This document shows, one piece after another, positions 1 to 7,944 of a stretch of 64,000 bases of DNA. The stretch lies in contig CBDFLL010000005.1 in NCBI GenBank assembly GCA_965249205.1, forward strand, positions 310,001 to 374,000, written 5' to 3'. A model generated the notes under the pieces. It was given only the letters and a program-made list of their open reading frames with translations, had not been told where the DNA came from and ran no database searches. Source of the stretch: JAQBVV01 sp965249205. Its GTDB lineage: Bacteria > Acidobacteriota > Vicinamibacteria > Vicinamibacterales > UBA2999. The first letter of the stretch is position 1. Every line of letters starts with the position of its first letter. Both the position numbers and the translations under genes were made by a program.

Positions 1-657
1 CTGCTGCAGCGGCAGTTGGGCCTGCGGCGGTACGAAACGGCGTGGCTGCTGTTGCACAAGCTGCGGCGCGCGATGGTGAACGCGGGGCGGGAGCCCTTGT
101 ACGGCGACGTGGAGATCGATGACACCTGGGTGGGCGCGCCCCAGGCCGGCCTGCGCGGCAGTCGCCAACTCAAGGGGCGGAAAGCCGCGCTGGTGCTGGT
201 GGCGGTGGAACGACGCGGGGATCGGTCGGGTCGGGTCCGCATGTCCGTGATCCCGAACTTCAAACAATCGACGATGCTCGCGTTCGTCACTCACCACATT
301 GCGCCGGGGGCGACGGTCTACACCGACGGGCTGAAAAGTTTCGATGGGCTCCAGGCCGCTGACGTGAGACACGTCGCCCGCCCGCAACCGATCCGGAGCG
401 CCCTGCACAGGGGGGTGCCCTCCGTCGTGCCTTTGGCCGACCGCGTCATCGGCAATTGCCAACAGTGGTTGATTGGCACGCACCACGGCGTCAGCAAGGC
501 GCAACTACAGGTCTACCTCGATGAGTTCGTGTTTCGGCACAATCGGCGGCGGCACCCGATGGCCGCCTTTCAGACCCTGCTGGGCCTGGGGACCGGACGG
601 ACGCCCACGCCCGCCCGACGGATTCGCGGCGCGCAGGACGTGCGCCCCCCAGGCTGA
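1..657 (+). CDS. IS1595-family transposase, C-terminal 218 residues (partial at window edge)
   Basis: The reading frame is open from base 1 and corresponds to codon 100 onward of the 317-residue transposase at 27992-28945. It holds the ISXO2-like DDE catalytic domain: the first acidic region is around 'VEIDDTWVGA' and the domain continues through 'TDGLKSFDGLQ' to the 'HNRRRHPM' helix. The N-terminal zinc ribbon lies outside the window. It should be intact, since the other copy is identical in this part. The protein would catalyse transposition of its own element by a DDE mechanism. Known: IS1595 elements make 8-bp target duplications. A start at an internal codon near 16 would be artificial. 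Confidence 0.9.
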   Translation: MLQRQLGLRRYETAWLLLHKLRRAMVNAGREPLYGDVEIDDTWVGAPQAGLRGSRQLKGRKAALVLVAVERRGDRSGRVRMSVIPNFKQSTMLAFVTHHIAPGATVYTDGLKSFDGLQAADVRHVARPQPIRSALHRGVPSVVPLADRVIGNCQQWLIGTHHGVSKAQLQVYLDEFVFRHNRRRHPMAAFQTLLGLGTGRTPTPARRIRGAQDVRPPG

Positions 658-699
658 TCGCAAGATATAGGGGTTAGCTGAAACAACCGGATAAGCACG
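1..699 (+). mobile_element. IS1595-family element, right part (left end outside window)
   Basis: The first 699 bases match, base for base as far as I compared, positions 28289-28987 of the complete copy further on. The right terminal repeat is present and ends at 699 with the same 23-bp end as the complete copy (read inward CGTGCTTATCCGG...). The bases that follow, AGGCGGCT (700-707), differ at one position from the 8-bp target duplication AGACGGCT of the complete copy, so the two insertions used similar targets. The element interrupts a DUF5916 gene, whose 3' end follows directly. Confidence 0.9.
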
Positions 700-1039
700 A
701 GGCGGCTACGGCGGACGCGTGGAACTGACCAGCCAGGTGTCCATCGAACCAAGGCTGTCGCTCAACTGGATCGATCTTCCCTATGGTGATTTCACGCGAA
801 GGCTCGTCAGCACCCGGGCGACCTACACCATGACGCCCCGCTCCTTCGCATCGGCGCTCGTGCAGTACAACTCTGGCAACAGCGCCCTCAGCGCCAACGT
901 TCGCTTTCGCTGGGAGTATCGGCCTGGCAGTGACCTCTTCGTCGTCTACACCGAAGGACGGACCACCGACGTCCGCGGCCGTCCGGCGCTTCAGAACCGC
1001 GGCTTCGTCGTCAAGCTGACCCGGCTGCTTCGTCTCTGA
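700..1039 (+). pseudogene. DUF5916 outer-membrane protein, 3' fragment cut by IS1595
   Basis: The frame is open directly from the IS end (GGYGGR...) to the stop at 1039. It translates as amphipathic beta strands ending 'RNRGFVVKLTRLLRL'-like, with 'GSDLFVVYTEGR' before it. This is the typical C-terminal barrel end of the large Acidobacteriota DUF5916 proteins (carbohydrate-binding-like N terminus plus membrane barrel), which are several hundred residues longer. No own start is supported; the GTG at 719 is internal. The upstream part was separated by the IS insertion and lies outside the window. It is not expected to give a functional protein. Confidence 0.75.
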
Positions 1040-1113
1040 GGCCCGATCGTCGTCGCGCCGTGCGCGACGAACCACCACTCCCCGTCTCGATTCGTAAAGA
1101 CGTCAGATGTCGA

Positions 1114-1770
1114 TCACGGTTTCATATAGCTGAAGCCGCGCTCCTGTACCAGCGCGAGCGCCATCACGTGTGACGGCATCAGGCGCACACCGGGGTTCAG
1201 CCCTGCGACCAACTCAGTCCTTACCTCCGCGACCGGCATCTGGAAGGCCGCGGCCAGCTGCCGCGAGATGACGCCGAGCGCCACGTTGCACTGCCAGAAC
1301 GTCGTGCCGCGCGCCTGTAACGCCGTGACGCTGGTGTCGCTACCGTCGTCATAGAAGATGTTCCGCACCGCTGGCTCCTGGGTCTTCGGATCGATGATGC
1401 GTGAGCGTTCGCCCAATCTGTACTTGACCCACAGCTGATCGGACGCGTTCATCGGGAACGCGGGGCCAGAGATGCCGATGGCCGTGTCGATGTCGGGGTA
1501 CTCCAAGTGATAGACGTCGCGGAACGTGTCGAGGAAATTACGCGCGAACCGGAGCGGCCGCGGATCGTCGGCCAGCTGGTGCCCTCCGAGGTCATAGAGT
1601 TGCTTGTGCTGCCCTTGGAGCTGTTCGAGCCACGCCATGTCGAAGCCCGCGGTGGACGGTGCGGCCGATTCGTCTCCGGGCTGCTGGCCGGCGGAGAGTC
1701 GAGCTACTGCGAGGCCGGTCAGCGAGGTCACAGCCGAGACGAACGATCGGCGACCGTGAAGTGACGACAT
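1114..1770 (-). CDS. Tat-exported DsrE-like fold protein
   Basis: A 218-residue protein. The ATG at 1770 is preceded by an AAAGGAG site 7 nt upstream. The N terminus is a twin-arginine signal (GRRSFVSAV then a hydrophobic stretch and 'LSAGQQ'), so the product should be periplasmic. The C-terminal half has a DsrE/DsrF-like pattern: a cysteine-asparagine pair in 'FWQCNVALGVISR', a 'LNPGVRLMPSHV' loop and an 'LVQERGFSYMKP' tail. In the wider family such cysteines can carry sulfur, but the exact substrate here is unknown. It lies 65 bp downstream of the SelW-like gene and on the same strand, which hints at a redox or sulfur-related operon. The fold assignment is my inference from motif spacing. 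Confidence 0.6.
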   Translation of the reverse strand: MSSLHGRRSFVSAVTSLTGLAVARLSAGQQPGDESAAPSTAGFDMAWLEQLQGQHKQLYDLGGHQLADDPRPLRFARNFLDTFRDVYHLEYPDIDTAIGISGPAFPMNASDQLWVKYRLGERSRIIDPKTQEPAVRNIFYDDGSDTSVTALQARGTTFWQCNVALGVISRQLAAAFQMPVAEVRTELVAGLNPGVRLMPSHVMALALVQERGFSYMKP

Positions 1771-1835
1771 GGACAGCTCCTTTTGGTGAAAGCGAATCTA
1801 TCGACAGCAATATTACGTATTGCCGGGCGGTCACG

Positions 1836-2057
1836 TCACAGTGCCCGACGGACGGCCGTCACCACCTCTCCGTCCTCCGGAAACCCGCCGGCGTCCTTCT
1901 TCCCCACGACCTCCTCGCCGACCCACACCGTGAACTCTCCACGGCTGCCTTCGGTGATCTCAGCGTCGATCCCGGTTTCCTTCGCGATGAGCGCCGCCAC
2001 ACGGGCCGCGCGGGGACGGTAGTTTCAAACCTTGCAGTATCGAATACTGACCTCCAT
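1836..2057 (-). CDS. SelW/Rdx-family selenoprotein candidate with in-frame UGA (CxxU)
   Basis: Translation from ATG 2057 runs through one TGA at codon 11 (2027-2025) to TGA 1838-1836, 73 codons in all. Reading the TGA as selenocysteine gives 'SIRYCKVUNYRPRAARVA', the C-x-x-U redox motif and the following N-Y-x-P-x-A of prokaryotic SelW-like/Rdx proteins. The rest (EITEGSRGEFTVWV, then 'GGFPEDGEVVTAV') matches the small thioredoxin-like Rdx fold in length and pattern. The start is 2 nt beyond the amidohydrolase stop (TAATCATG), so translational coupling is likely. Homology resumes in the same frame on both sides of the TGA, which argues against a chance stop. Inference: a bacterial SECIS hairpin should lie just 3' of the UGA, but I could not fold it. 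The alternative is a nonsense mutation of a CxxC member. Confidence 0.75.
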
Positions 2058-2059
2058 GA

Positions 2060-3655
2060 TTAGGGCTTTACTTCCTTCACCATCTCCTTGATCCTCGCGT
2101 TCAAGAGCGCCGCGTCGTAGACCACGCCACCGCGAATGGTGTGTTTCACACCGCCAATCCGCTCCAGCTGTTGTGTCGACGGGTTGTACCGCAGGTGGCC
2201 GTTGGCGTAGAGCACTTTGAGGTTGTTGAGCGGATTCTCATCCACCAGGAACATGTCGGCGATCTTCCCGACTGCCACGGTCCCAAGGTCCTTGGCGCCG
2301 AGAAACTCCGCGTTGTACAGCGTCGCCGAGCGGATGACTTCCGTGGGTCTCAACCCGGCCTGTTGGAGTAGCTCCAACTCTCTGATCAAGCCGAACCCCC
2401 ACAGGTTGTATCCACTCCCGGCATCAGATCCCGCAACGATGCGGCCGCCGCGGCGGTTGTATTCCTTCAGGAACGTCTGCCATCTCGTGAAAAAGTTGCG
2501 CCAGGTCGTTTCATCCTGACTGGTCCAGTCAGTGATACCCGGGTGATTGACAACCTTCATTTCCCATCGCTTCATGAGCGCGGGCGTGGTGTAGTCCTGA
2601 TGCCACTCGAGCGTGCGCCGGGCCATCGGGTCGCGGAGGTAATCGTAGAAGACCATGGTGGGCGCCAGCGTGAATCGCCGTTCCAGCAGCTCGTCCATCA
2701 CCGCGTTCCACTGCTCAGAACCGGCCTCGGCTGCCCACTGCCAGCTGAGGCCGGCTTCCCGCCAGCGCTGCTCTTCGCCGTTGTTGACGAAGGACGGCTG
2801 CCAGGTCGGAATGCTCTGCTCTGTGAGCATCGACTCCGCGAGCCCGTACCAGTGATCCTGTCGGTCCAGGCCCATGCGCGCCGCCGTCACGAGGTTCATT
2901 TGCCCGAACGCCAGCTGCTCCATATGCATCGTCGTTTTCAGGCCCAGCGTCTGCGCCTCGTCGATGATGGCCTCGGTGATATCCGGAGGGTTGCCACGCA
3001 GTTTCAGTCCGACGGCGCCAGCCTCCGCGGCGGCTCGCACCCACTCCCGGCCCTGCTCTGGCGTGGAGACGATGTCGGTGAACCCGTCGAAGCGAACCGG
3101 CTGTCCGCTATTGGACAGTCGCGCGTAGGCGAACACGCGTGGGGCATCGACTTCGTTGCGTTCGACCTGCCTACCCAATTCGACGTTTGCCTGGAGTGGC
3201 TCGCTGCCGACGACATCGACAACGGACGTGATGCCGTGGGCGAGGTGCAGGTAGTAGTAGTAGTCGACCGGCAGGCCACTCCTCGTGTCGCTCGGCCCGG
3301 CCACATGGACGTGACCGTCGATGAGGCCGGGAAGCAGGTACATCCCGTCAGCGTCGATCTCGTAGTCCCCGGGAGCCGGACGATTCTCCGCCGTGATGCC
3401 CGAGATCGGATCCCCGACGGTCCGAATCTCGGTGATCCTGTCGTTCTCGACGACCACGTCGGCAGGACCGTACGTGGGGCCGCCGGTGCCGTTGATGATC
3501 ATGGCGCCGCGAATCACGAGGCGCGCGAACGGACCCTGCTGGAGGGCCTGCGCCTCGGGCCTGGCGACGGCGCAGGCAAGGAGGAGAAGCAATAGCGCAC
3601 CGAACAGATGGATTGGCGATCGCCTGCGGGTCGAGGGGCTGACTGTCATGGACAT
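2060..3655 (-). CDS. Secreted metal-dependent amidohydrolase (imidazolonepropionase-like)
   Basis: A 531-residue protein from the ATG at 3655, preceded by GGGAGAA; a longer in-frame extension to 3859 lacks family similarity and was not used. A basic N terminus and a leucine-rich segment ending 'ARPEAQA' form a signal peptide. Amidohydrolase landmarks are visible in order: the composite beta-sandwich start 'LVIRGAMIINGTGG', the metal-binding 'GLIDGHVHVAG', the histidine region 'TTMHMEQLAFG', 'DRQDHWYGL', the late aspartate 'IVAGSDAGSGYN' and the 'VGKIADMFLVDENPL' return to the sandwich. The family hydrolyses amide or ester bonds of small cyclic or peptide substrates; the substrate here is unknown. 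The stop overlaps the region of the SelW-like start, suggesting one transcript. Confidence 0.85.
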   Translation of the reverse strand: MSMTVSPSTRRRSPIHLFGALLLLLLACAVARPEAQALQQGPFARLVIRGAMIINGTGGPTYGPADVVVENDRITEIRTVGDPISGITAENRPAPGDYEIDADGMYLLPGLIDGHVHVAGPSDTRSGLPVDYYYYLHLAHGITSVVDVVGSEPLQANVELGRQVERNEVDAPRVFAYARLSNSGQPVRFDGFTDIVSTPEQGREWVRAAAEAGAVGLKLRGNPPDITEAIIDEAQTLGLKTTMHMEQLAFGQMNLVTAARMGLDRQDHWYGLAESMLTEQSIPTWQPSFVNNGEEQRWREAGLSWQWAAEAGSEQWNAVMDELLERRFTLAPTMVFYDYLRDPMARRTLEWHQDYTTPALMKRWEMKVVNHPGITDWTSQDETTWRNFFTRWQTFLKEYNRRGGRIVAGSDAGSGYNLWGFGLIRELELLQQAGLRPTEVIRSATLYNAEFLGAKDLGTVAVGKIADMFLVDENPLNNLKVLYANGHLRYNPSTQQLERIGGVKHTIRGGVVYDAALLNARIKEMVKEVKP

Positions 3656-3986
3656 GACGTTCTCCCTGGAGATCCAAGTTGTACGCGGGAACTGAAGCGG
3701 TCCAGCCAGCGCCATCGCCGGCTCTCGTTCGTCGTCGCTCTGGTCCGAGAGTCTACCGCAAGTCCCGGAAGCGGGGTCACATGGGAGTGAGTTTACCGGC
3801 ACCAGCCGTCGCAGTTTGTCGATCCGGTTCTGCGCCTGGCGCCGTGCGAACGGGTTCACGGGAACATAGAATGCAGGTGCCCGCCTGGGCGCCCTGAGGC
3901 CTCCTGGCGGCTGTCGGTCGGACCACCATCAACGCGGTGATTGTGACGAGCAACACGGCCAGGGCTGATTGATTCAGGAGCAGGAT

Positions 3987-4079
3987 ATGACGAGAGGTCC
4001 AGCATGCCCGGGGCCAGGCCGGGGAGCCGTCGTTGTCATCGCGCTGGTCACTGTCGTCGTGGGCGGAGGCCTTAGATGA
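3987..4079 (+). CDS. Possible 30-residue single-span membrane peptide
   Basis: A short frame begins at ATG 3987 after a CAGGAGCAGG ribosome-binding-like run and ends in TGA 4077-4079, overlapping the ATG of the cupin gene (ATGA). The peptide has a basic N terminus and a hydrophobic run 'GAVVVIALVTVVVGGG', enough for one membrane span. It could be a small membrane peptide, a leader controlling the next gene by coupling, or chance. No homolog is recognised. Confidence 0.35.
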   Translation: MTRGPACPGPGRGAVVVIALVTVVVGGGLR

Positions 4080-4447
4080 CGCCGTACTGGGTGAAGTGGG
4101 AAGAGATGCCGTGGGACGTCGTGAACGACCAGATCAGCCGCCGGGTTGTCGTGCGGACGCGCATGATGATGGTGATGTACCGGTTCGCCCCAGGTCTGGA
4201 ATGGCCGGAGGAAACGCACGAGGCGGAGCAGGCCGGCTATATCGTTCGGGGAACGTTGGAACTCACCCTCCCCGCGGAGCGGAACACGGTCCTGTTGGGG
4301 CCCGGGGATGGTTACCTCATCGGCTCGATGGTTCCCCATTCCTGGAGAACGTTGCACGAAGAGGCCACCTTCGTCGATGTGTTCAGTCCTCCGCGAACGG
4401 AACTGATCGAGAACAAGTTCGCTCCCAACGCCACTCATATCGCGTGA
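4076..4447 (+). CDS. Cupin-domain protein
   Basis: A 123-residue single-domain protein; the start ATG 4076 has GGCGGAGG about 8 nt upstream. The cupin motif 1 region is 'WPEETHEAEQAGYIVRGTLEL' and motif 2 is 'LLGPGDGYLIGSMVPHSW', giving a likely metal site of histidines and a glutamate. Such small cupins act as dioxygenases, isomerases or ligand-binding proteins; the substrate cannot be read from the sequence. No signal peptide. It stands alone on the plus strand beside remnants on the other strand. Confidence 0.8.
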   Translation: MTPYWVKWEEMPWDVVNDQISRRVVVRTRMMMVMYRFAPGLEWPEETHEAEQAGYIVRGTLELTLPAERNTVLLGPGDGYLIGSMVPHSWRTLHEEATFVDVFSPPRTELIENKFAPNATHIA

Positions 4448-4693
4448 GCGATTCGATGCCGCAGCCCCTCGTGGCGGGCCGCTACCCCTCGATCTTCGGC
4501 CCTCCGGCGACGCGTAGATGAATCCACAGCCGAACTCGCGTCCTTCCGCAGTGCGGGGCCCGGTGCTCTTGCCCCCGGTGCACCCCACAGCGCCGCTTGC
4601 CACGCATGGCGGGGCCGTGGCAGGGCGTGCCGCGTCGACTCTTCGCTGGCGGAGAAAACGTATGTCCGTTTCAAGAAGCGAGAACGACCTGGA

Positions 4694-5117
4694 TCAGTAC
4701 GGGGCTTGCCCGATGATCACGACGTTGTCGAACGCAACATAGCTGGCCCCAGCAGTAGAGGCTGTCGGGTTCAGCCGGATGTGGTACGCCCCGGGGGCCA
4801 GCACGAGACCTCTCAGTGGAATCAGCTCATACGCAAACGGGCCCCCACCAGCCGCGAAAGTGCCAAGCAAGGTATATCCAACCCCCGGTGAGGCTGGCGT
4901 CGGCGCGGGGGCACCATTCGGGCTGATGTCAACATCGAAATCTACCGGTGGGTTGCCAGCGTTTGACTGTGGGAGGAACCGGATTTCGTCGAGGGTGAGT
5001 GGCGTCGACGTCGTGACCGCAACATACGGAAATACGGTTGGGTCCGCGAAAGCGATCGTCCACTTTGAGCCGACGCCAGCGGAGACAGTGGCAGACTGCC
5101 CGAGGGCGGCGTTTCAG
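4694..5117 (-). pseudogene. 3' remnant of a secreted beta-rich protein (no start codon)
   Basis: The minus strand is open from just after an in-frame TGA near 5117 to TGA 4696-4694 (about 140 codons). It reads as a coherent protein: 'KWTIAFADPTVFPYVAVTT', 'LTLDEIRFLPQSN', 'VDFDVDISPNGAPAP', 'APGAYHIRLNPTASTAG', 'SYVAFDNVVIIGQAPY'. This looks like the jelly-roll C terminus of an extracellular or PEP-CTERM-like protein. There is no ATG, GTG or TTG in the useful part, so the 5' end has been lost by deletion or frameshift. The family is not recognised. Confidence 0.5.
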
Positions 5118-5187
5118 CGGGGCATCAGCTTACATACGGTTAGCGATGTCGGCCGCAGGACGAATACCGATCCATTGAGGGTGAGAG

Positions 5188-5218
5188 AGGGCCGGGGGGC
5201 TCCCGGCCCCCCGGCCCT
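5188..5218. terminator. Strong GC hairpin (12-bp stem, 7-nt loop)
   Basis: Arms AGGGCCGGGGGG (5188-5199) and CCCCCCGGCCCT (5207-5218) are perfectly complementary around a 7-nt loop. It lies 28 bp beyond the stop of the DUF1566 fragment, where a terminator of that gene would be expected. There is no clear U tract, so it may be a pause/stability hairpin instead. Confidence 0.5.
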
Positions 5219-5245
5219 CCCGTATGGGTCTAACCTCCCAAGCGT

Positions 5246-5478
5246 CTAGTGGGGATGGGGGCTGCGCACCGGCCACGCCCTGAAGAAGGGGTCGACCTTG
5301 GAGAAGCCAAAGTGGCCGATGAAGCCGCTGTTGACGTAAGCGTACCAGGCGGTGGTCGCGGCTATGTCGTGGCTGGTACTCGACCAATAGTAGTCCGACG
5401 CCACGCTCACAAACGACGAACCACCGCCGGAATAGCAGGCATTCCCCGCATCGTTCGTCAGCGCCGGCCCGATACATC
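5246..5478 (-). pseudogene. DUF1566 (Lcl C-terminal) domain, 3' fragment
   Basis: From the CTAG at the IS boundary the minus strand reads 'ASDYYWSSTSHDIAATTAW', 'YVNSGFIGHFGFSKVDPF', 'FRAWPVR' to TAG 5248-5246. The S-x-x-Y-Y-W-S-S-T-S and V-R-P/AVR ends are the hallmark of DUF1566 surface domains. The gene is cut by the IS5/IS1182-type element. A collagen-like Gly-X-Y stretch on the same strand at 6378-6476 is probably the upstream part of the same gene, because this pairing is common in such surface proteins. Confidence 0.75.
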
Positions 5479-5482
5479 CTAG

Positions 5483-6377
5483 CAGGCTGCTGAAAAACTC
5501 CGTGAAATGGGATCGACAGATCGATCCCGGCGTACTACCATGCTCCCAACACCGCTGAAGGGAGCCCCATCATGCGCGGACACGATGAGCAAAGCACTCA
5601 CATGTTCAGCTACCTGTCGCCGGAACAGCGCGTGCCAGCCGACCATCCGCTCCGCGCGGTTCGCGCGCTGACGGACGAAGCGCTGAGAACGATGTCGCGC
5701 AGGTTCGCCGGCCTGTACGCCAACACAGGGCGTCCGTCGATCCCGCCGGAACAGCTGCTGCGCGCGTTGTTGCTGCAGGTGCTCTACACGGTGCGGAGCG
5801 AGCGGCTGCTGATGGAAGAGCTCAATTACAACCTGCTGTTCCGCTGGTTCGTGGGCTTGAATTTGGACGACCCGGTTTGGCATCCCACCACGTTTACCAA
5901 GAATCGCGACCGGCTGCTGGCGGGCGATCTCGCGGCCGCCTTCTTTGATGCGGTGCAGGCCCACGCGCGGGCGGCCGGGCTGCTCTCGGACGAACACTTC
6001 ACTGTGGATGGGACCCAATTGGAAGCGTGGGCCAGCCTGAAGAGCTTTCGGTGCCGGGACGCGGCGGAGAGCGACCCGCCCGATGACCCCGGGAATCCCA
6101 CGGTCAACTTCCACGGGGAGCGGCGGCGCAACGACACGCACCAGTCGACGACCGATCCGGAGGCGATGCTGCCTCGGAAGGGCCAGGGGAAGGAAGCCAA
6201 GCTGGCGTATCTGGGCCACGTGCTGCTGGACAATCGACAGGGACTTGTCGCCAACGTCTGCGCGACTCACGCGACGGGGACCGCCGAACGCGAGGCAGCG
6301 GCGCTGTTGCTGGAGGCCAGCGCGCCGCCGGGCAGCACGGTCGGGGCGGACAAGGGCTACGATGTGGCAAGCTTTGT
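5483..6377 (+). mobile_element. Truncated IS5/IS1182-type element (same as 37623-38917)
   Basis: The left end CAGGCTGCTGAAAAAC follows a CTAG (5479-5482), as in the complete copy. The sequence matches that copy up to 6377 (GCTTTGT) and then switches abruptly to collagen-like DNA, so about 400 bp including the right end is missing. The deletion also removed part of the interrupted host gene. Confidence 0.9.
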
Positions 6378-6390
6378 CTGGTCGCCCTGA
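5572..6390 (+). pseudogene. IS5/IS1182-type transposase, C-terminally truncated
   Basis: The first 268 residues equal the 358-residue transposase at 37752-38828. The InsH-like N-terminal domain is whole ('SYLSPEQRVPADHPLRAVR', 'GRPSIPPEQLLRALLLQVL') and the DDE domain starts at 'DEHFTVDGTQLEAWAS'. It continues to 'GADKGYDVASFV', then ends after four foreign codons. The last catalytic acidic residue and C-terminal part are lost, so the copy should be inactive unless complemented. Confidence 0.9.
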
Positions 6391-6476
6391 ATCCCCTGGT
6401 CGCCTTGGATCCCCTGGATGCCCTGCGGCCCCTGCGGTCCGATGGGGCCAGTATCACCCTGCGGACCAGCGGCACC
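6378..6476 (-). pseudogene. Collagen-like Gly-X-Y repeat fragment
   Basis: The minus strand encodes an uninterrupted Gly-X-Y run, e.g. 'GPQGDTGPIGPQGPQGIQG', of about 11 triplets. It is trapped between the truncated IS5-type copy and the IS630 element. Bacterial collagen-like stretches occur in surface or secreted proteins. The orientation and order fit the missing middle of the DUF1566 gene whose 3' end is at 5246-5478. Confidence 0.75.
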
Positions 6477-6478
6477 TA

Positions 6479-7944
6479 GTACCTCGTCGCAGTGGTTCTG
6501 ACCGGTTCACGCGGCGGCCTTCGCGCGCCTGGCGGGCTGCGGATACACGCGGCCCATCTTCGTGCGGGCCCGGTCGACGGTGAACAACCAGTTGATGCCC
6601 GCCTGCTCGGCATTGCGCCGCTGCTCCCAGGCAGCGACCTCGGTGACAAGCGTGGCCTTGTCCGGGATACGCCGATCGAGGCATTGCTGGACCATCACCC
6701 CGATCTCGATCTCGACCATGTTGAGCCAGCTGGCGTGTTTCGGCGTGTAGTGGAAGTCGAGCCGCGTAAGGATCCGTCGGGCCTCAGCGGGTGCGAAGGT
6801 CTGATAAAGCGCGGCCGCGGAATGGGTCGACAAGTTGTCCAGCACCACCTGGATTCGCTCGGCCTCCGGGTAATGCTCGTCCACGAGATCGCGCATGCAC
6901 TCGGCAAAGTCGACGCACGTCCGGTGGTCAGTGACCTTGGCGTGGCGCCAGGGGCGGTGCACGTCCACAAACAGGAACACGTTCGCGGTGCCGTTGCGCA
7001 CGTACTCATAGTCGACCCGTCTGGGCTTCCCCGGCTCGGCCCGGATGGGGACACGCGCGTCCCCGATTAGTTGTCGGGGCGTTTCATCGAAGCAGACCAC
7101 CGGTCGCCGGGGGGTCGGCGCCTCGGCGTAGAGTGCGAGGACGTCTTCCATGCGCGCCACGTACTCGGCGTTGACCGTCGGAATGCACCACCTCTTCTCC
7201 CGCCACGGCTTCAGTTTCATGTCGGCCAGCCGGCGTCCCACCGTGGCGCTCGACAGGGTCTCGTGCGTGGTGAGGCGGACCAATGCGCCGGCCAGCAACT
7301 CCAGCGTCCAGTGCGCCCGGCCGGCCGGGGGCGCGGAGCAGGCCACCGCGACCAGGCGGGCTTCATCGCCGGCGCTGAGCTTCCGCGGTGCACCGGGCCG
7401 GGCCGTTTCGATGAGCGCGCGCGTCAAGCCGTCTTCGACGAAATGCTGCTTGGTCCGATACACCGTCGAGGTGCCGACCCCGATGTCTGCCGCAATCCGT
7501 TCGTCGGGGACCTGGGCGTCGGCGGCGAGGAGAATCTGTGCCCGTTTGATCTGGCGCGCGGCCCGGGTGCCGCCGCGGGTCAGCGCCTGCAGGTGGTGCC
7601 GTTCTTCGAGCGTCAGCGTCACGCGATAGCGTATGTTCATGGATATCTTGGATCACACTGCCGATCCCGTGTCCAGTCGTCCGGCCCCACACTTCACGGC
7701 GAAGCAAGGCCAGTATCTGGCCTTCATCCACACCTACGCGTTACTCCACCGGGAGCCGCCGGCCGAAGTCGACTTCCAACGGTTCTTTCAGGTCACTCCC
7801 CCCACGGTCCACGGCATGATCGTCGCGCTGGAGCGGCGCGGGCTTATCAGCCGCGTCCCACGGCAGCCCCGGACGATCAGGCTGTTACTGGCGGCAGATG
7901 AGCTACCCCCCCTCCAACCGATCAAAATCACTGAGACGGGGTAC
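6479..7944. mobile_element. IS630-family element with divergent passenger gene
   Basis: Imperfect terminal inverted repeats (GTACCTCGTCGCAGTGGTTC at the left, GTACCCCGTCTCAGTGATTT inward from the right) start at 6479 and 7944, each flanked by TA (6477-6478, 7945-7946), as expected for IS630. It carries the transposase on the minus strand and a 104-residue HTH gene on the plus strand. Left flank is collagen-like DNA and right flank is a kinase gene, so the two sides no longer belong to one target; a deletion or recombination followed insertion. Confidence 0.85.
6507..7640 (-). CDS. IS630-family transposase
   Basis: A 377-residue, full-length transposase. An N-terminal HTH ('ERIAADIGVGTSTVYRTKQHF') is followed by a winged region and the DDE domain: 'PVVCFDETPRQLIG' (first D), 'IQVVLDNLSTHS' (second D) and 'HYTPKHASWLNMVEIEIG' (E). 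Function: excision and integration of the element at TA dinucleotides. Its ATG at 7640 overlaps the start of the divergent passenger gene at 7633 by eight bases, so the two promoters must lie inside each other's coding sequence. Appears intact. Confidence 0.92.
   Translation of the reverse strand: MNIRYRVTLTLEERHHLQALTRGGTRAARQIKRAQILLAADAQVPDERIAADIGVGTSTVYRTKQHFVEDGLTRALIETARPGAPRKLSAGDEARLVAVACSAPPAGRAHWTLELLAGALVRLTTHETLSSATVGRRLADMKLKPWREKRWCIPTVNAEYVARMEDVLALYAEAPTPRRPVVCFDETPRQLIGDARVPIRAEPGKPRRVDYEYVRNGTANVFLFVDVHRPWRHAKVTDHRTCVDFAECMRDLVDEHYPEAERIQVVLDNLSTHSAAALYQTFAPAEARRILTRLDFHYTPKHASWLNMVEIEIGVMVQQCLDRRIPDKATLVTEVAAWEQRRNAEQAGINWLFTVDRARTKMGRVYPQPARRAKAAA

Noticed and set aside
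2543..3595. 350-codon open frame on the plus strand
   Set aside because: It is antisense to the amidohydrolase, whose motifs and signal peptide are clear. Long antisense frames are expected at this GC content.
3656..3859. N-terminal extension of the amidohydrolase frame, with an 'LRRLVPVNS' end like the kinase C-termini
   Set aside because: Similarity is limited to about six residues and a signal peptide with a good ribosome-binding site starts later, at 3655.
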